NCBI GenBank assembly: GCA_900074885.1
Contig: FJUW01000042.1
Coordinates: 124,001-188,000 of the forward strand
Length of the DNA: 64,000 bases
From: Rhynchosporium graminicola
Lineage: Eukaryota; Ascomycota; Leotiomycetes; Helotiales; Ploettnerulaceae
Reading direction: 5' to 3'
The translations under genes were made by a program, and so were the position numbers. Position 1 is the first letter of the stretch. Each line of letters begins with the position of its first letter. The notes below the pieces were generated by a model. It saw nothing but the letters and a program-made list of their open reading frames with translations. It searched no databases and was not told the DNA's origin. Positions 34,901-47,369 of this stretch are shown in pieces.

Positions 34901-37900
34901 CTGATCCGACAATGGTCGGATATAGACACCGATACCTTTTATTCACAAGCTGTTGGGCAAAGTAGCGAAGGTCTCGACACGGCGGAAACCCGAACATACG
35001 AAGTGAGGGCCAATGGAAGACATTGGGGAGTGTTCTTTGAATCTAGCCTCAGATATTCTCCGATGTCTAACTAGCTCCATCTTGATGATCCCGAAGGGCA
35101 CCTAAGAAAGCTGGTAGATTTACATCGCCCTGAACGGAAAACTATATCTTACTACTACTTCTTTTTTCCCACGAACAAGAGCTCTGATGCTGGGATTTTG
35201 GTGGTCAGTACCGAATCTGAGTCAAAAGGATAGATGGCTGACAGTCGGAGAAGACAGGGATATGGTGGTTTGATGCACAAGTCGTAAGCGGGGATGTGCT
35301 CGTCGTCTTGAAACGTACTTGCGACCACGAATCGGAGGCTTGGGAAACGGTGGTACGGTAGATGACAAGCTTGAAGTACTTTTTTGATTGCCCTGGCTGA
35401 ATATGTCGGTTGATTATAGTTTCTACAGTGGTCTAGACACATGCATCTTTGTTTTGGGAATCAAGAGAGTGTTCGCGCTCCTGTCGCTTATCAGTAAAGC
35501 AGAAAATACGAAGGATTCTTTGAAGACGTGCGTGCGGGCTGTGCTGTTTGAGATGACACCTGTAGAGCTGAAATAGCATTTTTTTCCTTTTAGCATAACT
35601 TAGTAACCACTAAAGTGATAGCCAAATCGCTGATATCAATAGCATGAAACATAGTCCGACTTGCAACCGAGTATGTGGTACAGGTGCTGAGATGATTCCT
35701 CCAATCTAATTCCAGAAGACTAACAATGTTCTTTCTATGATATATGGTCCTATAACATACAAATTCCAGATGCGACAGTCGGCGGATGAACTATACTTTG
35801 CGATGTAACATTGGCTGACACAAAGTTGAATCGCGAATCTTAATGGTTGTCATATGACGGATGTGACACTTATCCGATTTGGCTGCGATTTGATGTCACT
35901 ATACTTTTTTTTGTTAGTATGTGAACCCCATCCCGTGGCAGAAACTAACTTAAATGATGTCTAATAACCATGACACTATTTGCTATTTATTTATCCCCCA
36001 GTGGTGGTAATTACCCGCACACCAAACAGGCGAGAACGCGGAATAGCTAAACAGGACCCTTATTCCAATATACTCTTGTGATACAATTATGTGATTGAAA
36101 TTCGTGGTAGAAAGAGTACGATTACTCGAAAGAAGTAAAGCAATATTTTGATCTAATTTTCAAACGAATCCTTCGTATTGTCGAGGTTCTGTAAGACGTT
36201 TTCGAAGGGGAAGATTTGTGGTGTACGGATAATTATCACCACCGGGAGACTGGGACGTATCATGATTTTCGAAATCGTTTGCCGAGACAGACAGTTCATG
36301 GAATTTAGTGATGTGATTATCAGAATGATCGTCGGCATTAAATTACTTTTTCTCATCGAGATTTGATAGGGAGAGAGATCATTCCGAACCTTCTAGACCC
36401 AAACGGAGAACTACCCGAGTTCCCCCATAATTGAGATAGAAATATGCTTAACAAGGCCAGATATCATCTTGACTTTAATATACCTCGTATGTACCAACGT
36501 TACTGACCAGAAAACTTGTTCTCAATGCATCTTTCTGCCTACTACTACTACTTGAAAACCTCGCGGTTTCCTCTCGCTTGTCATAAATCATAGTGTATCA
36601 GAAACATAAACAAAGCCTCGCAATCGGCTATAGAACGCCAAGGAAGCTACGCTTTGACAGGCGGCTTGACTAGACGGAAAATGGGTCCCCGATTCAGACG
36701 GTATGAAAACGGCGGTCGGAGCCGATATCCTATCGAGCTTCCTCTCGTGAGACTTCTCTCTTAGCAGACGGAATATTCGCTGTCGGGGGAAAGGGGCGTG
36801 GCCTCTTTGAGGATCGGAATGCAAGCCTTAGGAAACATTCGACCAATTGAGTAGCTTGAATAGAGACTGCTTGGACCAGACTTCAAAATTAGCGAGAATT
36901 GCAACTTGAGATGAAACCAAAGGAGCCCAAAGAACGAAAATGTGTATGAAAGGGGCAATGTTTGCGAACCAGAAATCGGAATGAAGCCGATTACTAATTC
37001 TCTAATGCTCCGGACTTAGTACTTGGCTAGACTAGTTCGGTTGCGAAGGGTACTAACACACAGGTTTGGAGGAAGGTAGCTCCACTCGCCGAACAGATCG
37101 ACGGGAATGTCAAAAATAGAAGTTTGGACCAAGGGGCTCGGTCCTTCTGACGTAAATCCTCCTTATTGACATCGCTTGATCTCAGGTTGACTTTTATGGA
37201 GATGGCTCGGATGGGTTTCCACGTCCGTGGGAATCACAATTTCTGAGATGGCATGTCTCACCATTTCCTGGTTCCGAAAAATTGGATAGTCGTCAAGAGC
37301 GGAGCGTGACTGATCGTCAATGCTGCGTCCTTGATTTTGAAAGATCCTGCGATGCTTGCTCGGATGTGTTGCTTTTTTCTGGCCGGAAGCCGTGATCGTG
37401 TCATCGTGACCGGTCTAACCAACCAATGATTATTGAGCCGTAGCGAGATTAGTATCAAGCAGAGGAGAAGAGCATGCACGATTTCGTAACTTTGATTCAA
37501 TTTTGGCGAAATGGAATTGAGCTGAAAAGAACATTGTGGCAAGGAGGCAACTGGTGGGGGATTGCTTGGTGAGACAGAAGGAATACGGAAGCATTGAATC
37601 CTTCCAGAAGGGATCAGGGGATGGCATCCTGCCTTTCCGTCAAGTGTGCTGCTTTTCTATAGGCTAAAATAAATACAGGATTGATTAGACTGTCACAACC
37701 TCCTCTAACTAGTTTTGATATCCTGCAGTCTGTCTTTCTCTCAGCCATATATCTCGGCACCATTTTGCCTTTTTCGATTTGAAGAAGCAATGGTTGGTGT
37801 TAATTTTCTCTTACTACTGCTGCTTCTTCATATGTTTCTTCTGTTTCCTCGGACGTAAGAAGTACAAATGACGATTGCTGCAGGAAGCATGCAGATAGGA

Positions 37901-40900
37901 TTGGCTGACAGCTTCTATGCCTTCCGGCACCACACCTGTACCTGGCCACTGCCCGGTAGTTATTTGTTGGTTAAGTGCCATATTGCGCGGGTGCGGGTGA
38001 TGAGCACGGGATGGTTGTGTTAGATGTGATGGTGATCATTGTTGGTTTACCTGCCGTAGCTGGGTGTGTGCCAGTGCCACGCGATAGGGCATGTGGACTG
38101 AAAGATCGATTTGGAAGGTGCCCAGCAGATAGAAGTCAAGATTTGAAGAGATCCAAGATTAAGTTGCATGAGATCTTCAGAGGTGTGACAGATATCTGTC
38201 GTTCGATGGTAACACGAAGATGCGAGGAAGAGGTTGTTTTGGATGGGTGAGGTGGATCAACATTCAATCATCATAGCTTTCGGTTGATACCATTGAGTTT
38301 CGGTTCTCCTATGCTATTTCAAGCTGACAGCAGTGAACGTGTTCGACCGAAGGATAAGGTGCAGATCGGACATGAAATTGATGAGAGAAGTTTCTGACGT
38401 GAAGGAGTAGAGTGTAACGGTTGGAATCCTGAGTCTGAACCTGTATATTTGCTTTCAGATTTTGGAAGACCTCGTTTAAAACAGCCCTGCAGGCAATAGA
38501 AACATGTGGAGATACACGGAATTGATTCCCAGGTCGCGAGATAGAGAATGAGCAAGGGCTTTGGGTTTCGAAATTGAGATTCAAACTGGGTACAGGATGG
38601 TGTCGGTGTATGGACCTAAGAGATAAACGTTACCTCGCCTTCGGCATCTGAAACCAAGACGAGTTGGTATGGCCTTCCGTTCTTGCATTGGCCGGCAACA
38701 TTATTACGTCGTGCATGTTTGTTTCCACCGTTCTTTGTCTCTTGAGGTGCATAGAAAGTGATGTGCTGATGTCTTGGAACATTCATGTTTTGTGAATGGC
38801 AGTCTCGACTCGACTCGGTGATGTAGCACCTTTCCTCGCTTTCGTACTCAGCGAGGGAGCACAACATGTGGATCCACCTCATTGACGGTCTGTCACATTT
38901 TTGTAGAGTCGATATCAGATGGGATGGGAATGATCTGTCAATCTTTAGTTTGAAATGGTGGAAGTCTATCAGGAATCGGAATGACGTGTGTTCGCCTGAT
39001 ATTTCCAAAACAGAGAGATGCTATTTGTTTCTGAGTGGAACGGGGAGGTATCTTGACTATCACCTGAAGCAGGACCGTGTTGCAGCTCAGCTGCTGGTAG
39101 TGACGAAGCCTCGACTTCGTCCCCTATCTTTTTAAGACTGTCGGCCACTAGGAATTAAGGAACGCCCAAGCCGTTTGTGCTTCATTTATGACATGTCGCT
39201 ACTCAAAGTCGACGTCGGCAATTTTGAGTCTCCGGATTCTGGTGTGTCTCCGCATGTAACTATGAATATTCCATTTGGTTAGTCACGGTCCCGATTGGCA
39301 GTGTGCGGAGATTCGAATCGATAAAGGCCCGCTGCTACGAAGTACCAAGTCAACCGCCAAACGGCTGGTAAGCTAATGAACGTTGTCGGCGGCGTAGCTA
39401 CCATATCTTGCTTCTTTGGGAGTAGTTACTTGTCGTTTCTGAATCATGGCTGAACCACCGTTGAATATGCCAGTCACAATGTCTCCTGTAACTAACTTCC
39501 GGGTCGGTTATACTTTTCCAAGCCGTTGTCATTGCGATTGTGTTAGTCAAGATCTCCGTAGAGTAGTGGGTAAGGGCCGTCAAGTCTTTTCTTGTATCTA
39601 TGCCGATCTGGTAGCGAGAAAATACCAACATTTACCTGGACGATGGAGCGACGGGCCTGATCATTGGCATCGAAAGAGCCGGATCCCTTCCCCAACACCT
39701 TGTTTGTCTGGGTTTCTTGCAGGTCAGGGGATGCTGACCCTAGATGGAAGCTTTCACGACTGGCTCGCTCTAGCAGAACGGATCCCCAGATGTCAGTCAG
39801 GGGTTAAAATCTTAAGGTACCTTCGAACCAAAAGAACTCTGCTCTGGCATTAAGCAGAAATGACACAGAAGGAAAGAAGCAGAAATTGAGTTCGAGTATG
39901 GAGGATCGAGAGCTGGCGAATTGCCATAATCGTACGAAAGTACTTGAATATGCAACGAGATCCCGAGTTCGTGGATACTTACTTGTACAGACATGTAATT
40001 TATATCATGAAACTCTCTTCCATCATGTTCCGTACGTCAGCAACAGCATTCGCATCTAGCCCATGTACTTAACTAAGGTAAATGTTCTATTCATTGACCT
40101 GGAGCTTGTACCTCCTTTCTATGGACTCAAGAGGAACTTCATAGTGCGAAAATGGTTAACTAATTCCTCTCCTATTGCTGGGGGCAGACGAAGAGTTTGC
40201 ACCGCTAACTTCCATAGGTGTTGGGAATATTGATTAACACGAACTCGCCAGAAGACTTGAGTTTGTCCGCCATTCGAGGTGACGCTCAGGCTGTCAGAGC
40301 CTGGAATTAACCATTTTGGTGACTGCCCCATGGCACTCTAGAGCATGCCATGCCAGGCGCTCATATCAGCTAATTGATTGAAGCCTCTACGAGGCAGAGC
40401 CTCAATTGCCCCAACACATGCCGCAGTGGCACGGCACTGAGAGACTGTCGAATCCGGCGTCCTTTGGCTTTGGGAGACTTTCGCAGTGGTCTGTCATGTC
40501 ATGTCATGTCATGTCGTGTAGTGTAGAGTAACTGTCTCCTCTCGAATGCCAAAGTGATTTACGGTGTAGGTGTGCAGGTATAAGGTATTTCTATCAGATG
40601 GACCATTGGCTCGGCTAGAGACATAGTGTGTGAGGCAGCTATAGAAGTATGTAGAACCGTACCTTACCTTACTTACCTGTTGTACGACTTGGCTCCTTTT
40701 CTTCTCTTCCCACCTACGCAGCCTTCGTAATCCTTCCAACATCAGACCGAAACCAAAACCGCCATTGCTTCAATCGAGCCAACCACCCAACCAGCTATAT
40801 GCGAGCGCTCACGCCGTCAGTGTCAGCGTCAGCGGCAACGTGATCACGATCCGAAGTTTCCAGCGATCCTACCAAGCAGAGGCAGGGCAGGGCAGGGCAT

Positions 40901-41254
40901 GACCGGGGACCCTCATAACACTGGACGCCAACTGGTCAATTGGTACCATGAGATCCTGGACCACGAATCATGATGGATGCAAAAGCGTCCGAGCGACGAC
41001 GAGCTTGGGACGAGGGCATGGAAGAGCATATTTGTTCCTTCCCCTACGAAGTAAATGCTAAAATCAGGGCAGTCGGGATGAAGAATTGGGATTTGCGGCA
41101 TATTGCCCTGATCCTATCAAGTAGGTAGGTAGTCTTCCTCTCTATCCTTTCCATGTCGCCAGTCCCAGTTCTTGCCGTTGCTGCTACTTTCCATATGTAA
41201 ATACCTAAATTACCTAGGTAGGATTCGAGCCCACCCATCCAACGATTCCGCTGA
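31958..41254. other. Gene-poor region of about 9 kb
   Basis: Only short overlapping open frames on both strands (up to ~135 codons), with no shared frame, domain or plausible intron chain. GC content is ordinary, so this is not RIP-type transposon sequence. It could hold noncoding RNA genes, very decayed genes or regulatory DNA; none can be supported from sequence alone. Confidence 0.4.
40492..40515. repeat. Short pentanucleotide microsatellite (ATGTC)4
   Basis: Four tandem ATGTC units preceded by a partial unit (TGTC), followed by degenerate GTGTAGTGTAG. It is a simple-sequence repeat and likely polymorphic. Confidence 0.8.
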
Positions 41255-42391
41255 ACGCCATGCGACGACGCCCTCTCAGAGCCATCGATGTTTGTAGCTG
41301 GGTGCTCATGCGGGCATTTGCTCTCACCCGTGGTCAGGTCATCGAACATATCCAGAGTCTTTCCGACGCAACTAAACTCTCTTTACCTTCCTTCATTTCT
41401 TCTTCTTTCGTTGGTTGCACATACCGTTTGATGTCTCGGTCTCGACATCATTTTATCCAATGCCCATTGCCCACCCGCGACCCCTGATCATCTTGCAACT
41501 CCAGTGCCTTGTTTACCCACGCCCACGCTGCCAAATCCCCTGCTCAAGACTGGGATACCTGACCGCCCATCCTGGCTTCAATTCCACTTTCGAGAGACAG
41601 CCGGGTCCAGTTGAAGTGCTCTGCCGCTCGCGTGGGAAGGATGGGGAAGTGCGCCATATCGCCCGCTGTTGTGCAGCTTTGATATTGCTCGATACATACC
41701 TGATAGTTCCCTGTCGTTGCTTCTCTCGAGTAGTCTCCGCTCGGTACATGCATTAGCACCACGAGCTTGCGCGACGGACCTAGTGGGATACATAACACTC
41801 ACTACTCCTTCCAAAAAAGGACCCCCGCTATCCTACGCCTCCGGGCTCAACCGCTATTGCCCTACCCTACCGTTATACTTTACCCTACACGCCGAAGAAC
41901 AGTGGTGCTGTCGACCGTGAAACAGGAGTTAACGGAACCACAACGGGCCTAAAGACTTCGCTGCCACGCCTAGCATTATCCCAGACACTCTCGTTAGGGC
42001 GAGGGGATTTGGCAGATATCTGACTGATCCCGTCCCCTTCGGACCCGTCTCTTGTAGACGTGAGAAGGAATCATTTTATATGTCGAAAAGCTTTTTCGGT
42101 CTCACTCTTCCCCATCGAGACTCAGCAGCCTCCCTCCAGGCCGAGCTGAAAGCATATAACAAAAGGGACCAGGTTTCGACCTTGTGTGAGCTTGGACTGT
42201 CAGACCATTCGGATAAAAGAGCCATCAATCGCAGGGAGGCGCTTGGTACTGGTGGAGCCCGTGTTGTAGCATCCCATCTAAAAAAGAGTACTACCCATTC
42301 TACTTCTGATCCTCGACTCCACCCCTCAAATATCCGGTCAGAGATAATCTGATCTCGCTTCGCATCGACTGACCCAGCCTTCTTTGCAGTA
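41255..42391 (+). promoter_or_regulatory. Upstream region and probable long 5' leader of the RING-PH-vWA gene
   Basis: Pyrimidine-rich, with several short upstream frames. Just before the start codon is TTCTTTGCAG at about 42,380-42,389, a good intron acceptor, followed by TAATG. A 5' UTR intron ending there is likely. The donor cannot be chosen with confidence. Long leaders with introns are common in fungal signalling genes. Confidence 0.4.
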
Positions 42392-45300
42392 ATGCCCCCT
42401 ATGAGCAACGACTATACTCGACGGACTGATTTTCTCCTGCCGACCTCGACCAAAAATACCCTCTACAGCAACGATAGTAGAAGTTCAGTTGAGCTGCGAA
42501 ACCGTACGGGCGGTGGAATGGCAGGAATGCTGGACACAGACCGGAGCCGTACACGGCGGGAGAGGACATTCGTTGGGAGTGAATGTGCTGTTTGCGAGGA
42601 GCCTTTGGAACATATGCTTCGTGGAGAAAGGATACTTCAGTTTTCATGTGGCCATGTCTCCCATGAAGCCTGCTTCTACGAATATATCAAGGAATTCGAA
42701 TCACAGTACTGTCCGACCTGCAATGCGCCTTTGGGATTAGACACAAGTCGAGGAGGCAATGTACTTGACATTGGTAAGAAATTTGGCACTGGTTCGTCTC
42801 CCCTTTCCATATCAGGAAGCTGATCAGCTTGTGGTGCAGAAAAGCTAAGTAGTATCGTTCGATCAGTATCTGCAAGTGATCATCAGTCAGTCAGATCGCA
42901 ACAAACCCCTACACCCACAGCTTGGGACAGCCAGACTGTGCGGCCGCCAAATAGGGAAGCCAATGCAAGACAACCTCTTCGGGACAATCGGGACAGCAGC
43001 AGAGATTCCCGAGATAGCAACAACCGGGACAGCAATATTGGAAGCAGTAAAGACAGCAGGGAAAGTCGGGAACGAGCAGGACGATATGCGGCATCTTCGA
43101 GGATTTCGCACACCCGAAACGATTCAGAGATGACTGGCCCAGCATCATCTGTAGGATATCCAGAAACTGCTGTAAGCGGACCACCGCGTCGCCATGATTA
43201 CGATGTTCAATCGATGGAAACGAATTTAATGAGCCCAAGAGCGAGCATCACAAGGAATCCAATACCACCACCGTCCGTCAGTGTGCGATCAGAGTTCCCA
43301 ACTCTGAATCGGTCTCGGCAACAGCAAACTCTTACGTGTTTGATCACAATTGAAGTCGCGGATAACAAGTGGCGGCCTGATCCTGACGACCTACGATCCG
43401 CGAATCCCCAGTCTCACATTCGACCTGAGGATACTTACGCGAGACCTCCTTCACCAGCTCAAAGTGCGCCACGATTCTATCCTTACGAGCAGCCAGAAGT
43501 CTTGGAAGAGATCACCGAAAATCTTCGGAGCAGAGTAGACAACTGGCATGGCTTAGACTTTGAAAGGTTTGTGAATCGATATCTCTTGGGATACATGTAG
43601 CTAACGAAGTTGCAGGTTTGGCAAGTTACGCTTGTATGGTACCATTCGAGTCGGCAAGGATAAAAAATCTTGGCAGGAACTAGAGTGCTACTTATTCGCG
43701 GAGATGCTCATATGCGTTAAGGAAAAGAAGGTCACGATACCACAGCAATGGGACGACCAAAACTCGCCCAGGAAGCAAACTAGATGCACATTGAAGGGAT
43801 CTATACTGATAAGGAAGCACCTGAATGAAGTTACCGAGTCAGGAAGTGGTAAAAGCAGCCTTGGTCAAACAGAGAAGATCACCATGTCTAATCTTCGACC
43901 AGCAGAGGAAAATGTCTTGACCTTGAGTCTTTCGGTTGCAGAATTACCTTCTTTCCACCTTCGATTTGATAACAAAAACCAGTTGAAGCTTTGGCAACAA
44001 GCTCTATTGGACTTGAATGCTGTTGAGGGTTCCCCCGTTCGAAGTCCTGAGTACGATCTCTTGGAAACAGACGAAGAAGATTGGCAACGAGTAACGGATC
44101 CGAAGCGTGTGTCGTCTCTTAACTCCTCTTATGGAGGGCCACGATCTGTCACCACCGCTCCGACTGAATATACAAACGCGCGAGGCATGCGATTGCCTGC
44201 GGCCATTCATGTTCCAATTGATATCGTTGTTGTGATTCCAGTGTCTTCATCCATGCAAGGCGTGAAGATGAGCCTCGTTAGGGACGCGTTGAAGTTTCTG
44301 GTGCAAAACCTCGGGGAGCGCGACCGCATGGGTTTTGTCACATTTGGCTCAAGCGGAGGAGCTGCACCTTTGGTGGGTATGACATCACGAGCCTGGAATG
44401 GGTGGTCAAATATTTTGGCATCCATCCGACCCGTTGGCCAGAAAAGCCATCGAGCAGATGTTGTGGATGGGGCTAATATTGCCATGGACCTGCTCATGTC
44501 CCGGAAATCCAGTAACCCAATTGCCACTATTCTTTTGATCAGCGATTCATCAACTTCTGATACAGAGGGTGTTGATTTTGTTGTGTCAAGAGCAGAAGCT
44601 GCAAAGTAAGTCTTCCACTGTAGCTCGCATACTTACAATTCTAATAATCGCAGAATTGCTATACACTCCTTCGGCCTTGGCATGACCCATAAGCCAGACA
44701 CTATGATTGAGCTGTCCACACGAACCAAGGCATCTTACACCTATGTCAAAGACTGGATGATGCTTCGAGAGTGTCTTGCTGGCTGTATGGGTGCTCTGCA
44801 AAGCATGTCCCACCAGAACGTGAAGCTGAAATTGCGATTGCCGGAAGGGTCACCGGCAAAATTTGTCAAAATTAGTGGTGCACTGCAGATTACGAAACGT
44901 GCAACAGGAAGGGATGCCGAAGCATCCTTGGGAGACCTCAGATTTGGCGACAAGAGGGACATCTTAGTTCAGCTTGTGATTGCACCGGACAATGCATCTC
45001 AAGAACAGCTTCCTCAGGATCCTTGGGAGTCCATCGTCTCTGGCCTTGAAGCTCTTGGCGGCTCACTCGATAAGGAGGACGAACGAGTCGTTTCGATTGA
45101 GGAGGTACCACTTATTCAAGCAGATCTCACATGGGGAGATGTTCTTCGCGATGGCACATTGACCCATCTTCCTCGACCGTCCCTTCTCGCAATCACCATG
45201 CTTCCAACCCCGACTTCTCAACAGCAGAGAAAGTCTGCTTGGCCCAACACTCCTCCCATCCCTCCTCATCCGAGCGTTGTGCAGCGGCGGATGGAACTTC

Positions 45301-45866
45301 TCACATCAGATATGCTTACTCGAGCACTTACACTCGTCTCGCGTGGTCAGCACGATCGCGCTCAACATCTTCTTCACGAAACCCGCTCTATCCTAAAGGG
45401 TCTTGGGAAAGGTGGTTTGCCACCCATTCCACCCCTCCCACACGCAAAATCACCGGGTGCTCTGGACACATCTTCGCCCACTTCAGCTACATCCGATCGG
45501 TGTCGCACACCCTCGCCACCTACATCCGCTCACACTACCAATGGCTCCATTCATCGTCATCATTCAAGTGACGCCCTCTCCATGGGCTCATCTCCTGGTA
45601 TTGACGCTGCCACCGTTGCAGCGCTTGATGCAGAGCTTGAGGCCAGCTTAGAATGGATCAACCATCCCGCAGTGTTTGGACGAGACAGTAGGAAAGCCGT
45701 ACTTCAAGCCATTGGTGTCATCAGCAGTCAGAGAGGTTACACTTTCCGCTCCCCCGTAGAAAGTCTTTGGGCTCGGCGCGTTGGTGGCGTCAAGAAATTG
45801 ACCGAACGAAGCCGTGAATGGCGCGAGGAAAGCGGCAGCGACGTTGGAATCATGGAAGAGAGCTAG
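42392..45866 (+). CDS. RING-PH-vWA protein, Ste5/Far1-like scaffold layout
   Basis: Four exons: 42392-42773, 42840-43566, 43616-44605, 44654-45866. Total 3,312 nt, or 1,103 aa, all phases consistent. Residues 65-110 form a RING-H2 finger (CAVC...CGHVSHEAC...CPTC). A long Ser/Arg/Asp-rich disordered linker with repeated RDS units follows (about 150-360). Next is a PH-like domain (about 370-505: LYGTIRVGKDKKSW, LFAEMLICVKEKK, FHLRFDNKNQLKLWQQAL). A vWA domain follows (from about 572: IDIVVVIPVSSSMQGVKM, GFVTFGS, TILLISDS, IHSFGLG). RING, PH and vWA in this order is the plan of the yeast pheromone scaffolds Ste5/Far1. The usual MIDAS DxSxS is PVSSS here, so the first Asp is lost. The C-terminus is Ser/Pro-rich. 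Whether it acts as a MAPK scaffold or as an E3 ligase is inference. Confidence 0.88.
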
Positions 45867-47369
45867 TCAACACGCCGGTTGCGCGTCTTCCACAACTTTT
45901 TATTCTTCCTCGAATTATATTGGTCTCGGGCGACTCATCGACCCAGAACATCCTATGTGTCCTTTGTCCTCACGACATACTACAAAGACAAATGCGTCAT
46001 GACTTACGGCTACTTCTGTGCATTTTTCTCTTCTTACTGTATTTTAATTTGAAGCTGTTTAGCGGACAGGCTTGGACATACCCTTTTTGTTTATTTCGGC
46101 TGCTTTTTACTATTTTGTCTTAAAACGGTACATTCATTCTTTTTACGGATTATGCTCTATGGGTGGCATGGCGGCTTACCTTTTCATCCCTTTACAGTTG
46201 CTAAATGCGGGAGAGGAGGCTGTCTGGTTCAATTTAATTGCACTCGGTGCTAGACCTCATTTGTTTCATGGGAGCCATTTTGAGAGGCAGATTTAGTTCT
46301 TAAGAGATGGAAATTGTTCGGATGACGGGACTAAAAAACTCAAGAGCTTATGTTATCTGTTGAGCCGTCTATATGAGATGAGTCAAGATTACGCACGAAG
46401 ACGTTATATAGATGGCAAGTAGGCATGGAATAGATGAAATTTCAACCTCTGCACTGATTACATTCTCCCTGAGTTTCTAACTCCTACTCTATGCTGTCAT
46501 AGTCGTGATTCTGATAGTAATTTATTGGCAGGTTGGGATTTCGTCTCATCTCCATGGAGTCAGCAGGCTGACGAATGTTGACAGGCTGCTACTATCGTTC
46601 ATATGCATCGCGTTCGCATACTCGGGTCTCTCGATTATATTACATCGCAGTCAGCACTGTCGAGTTGTCCAATTGCTGTCGTATCAACCTTGCGCTGGTA
46701 CCAGTCGATATTCCCAGATGCGAATCCACATACCGCTGCGAAAGGACGATCGAGGTTGACCTTGGCAGGAGATATGCAGCTTGTGTCATCTTTGTGTATC
46801 AGAAATGAACCCGAATGACACAATATCTCGAGATCTTGCTGTCAAGCCACCGATTGCGTTACGGTATTGTGACAAGGATAGCCTTGGCTTATGTACATAC
46901 ATGCTCATATCGCCTGCGGGAGTTGCGGAATCGAGATATACTTTACAGCCGCAGTCCAGTGCGCAAGGTGTATGGCGAGAGATATTGGACTGGTTTGGGA
47001 TGGCAAGATGGAAAATTCGGATAGCCGTATGGTTGGGTCATACTCTCAATTAGTATTATTGGGTAGGTAGTATGGCGAGGATTGAGCTGCCAGGTCGATC
47101 GGAGTGGAATATGCAGTGTTCTAGCCTCGCTTATGCCGTGTTAAATTATCTGCGTCCGAGGATGACATGAGATGAGATGACAGGCTGTGAATGCCTATAT
47201 TGCGATACCTTGTTTCGTGAAACCTGGGTATAGACATATAGTATTTCTTGCGTATCTTGGATCCTTTCTATGTCTACTGCTTGCTGACGTCGAGATTTTT
47301 CGGGATTCTGCAGGCCTGCCGAATACTTCTTGTTGGGATCCTAACAATAATACTGCCACAGTCGCCAGA
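45867..47369. other. Intergenic
   Basis: 3' flank of the RING-PH-vWA gene and upstream of the FAD monooxygenase pseudogene. Short frames only; the overlapping set around 46.5-47.1 kb shows no recognisable product. Confidence 0.35.

Noticed and set aside
38616..39008. 130-codon minus-strand frame with four Cys and an EGEV-TFIS end
   Set aside because: Readable and slightly protein-like, but no family, no plausible start context, and no downstream exon could be joined with confidence.
41115..41230. TAGGTAGGTAG and ACCTAGGTAGG motifs upstream of the RING gene
   Set aside because: These motifs recur in several intergenic stretches (also 57.6-57.9 kb) and cannot be tied to a regulator.
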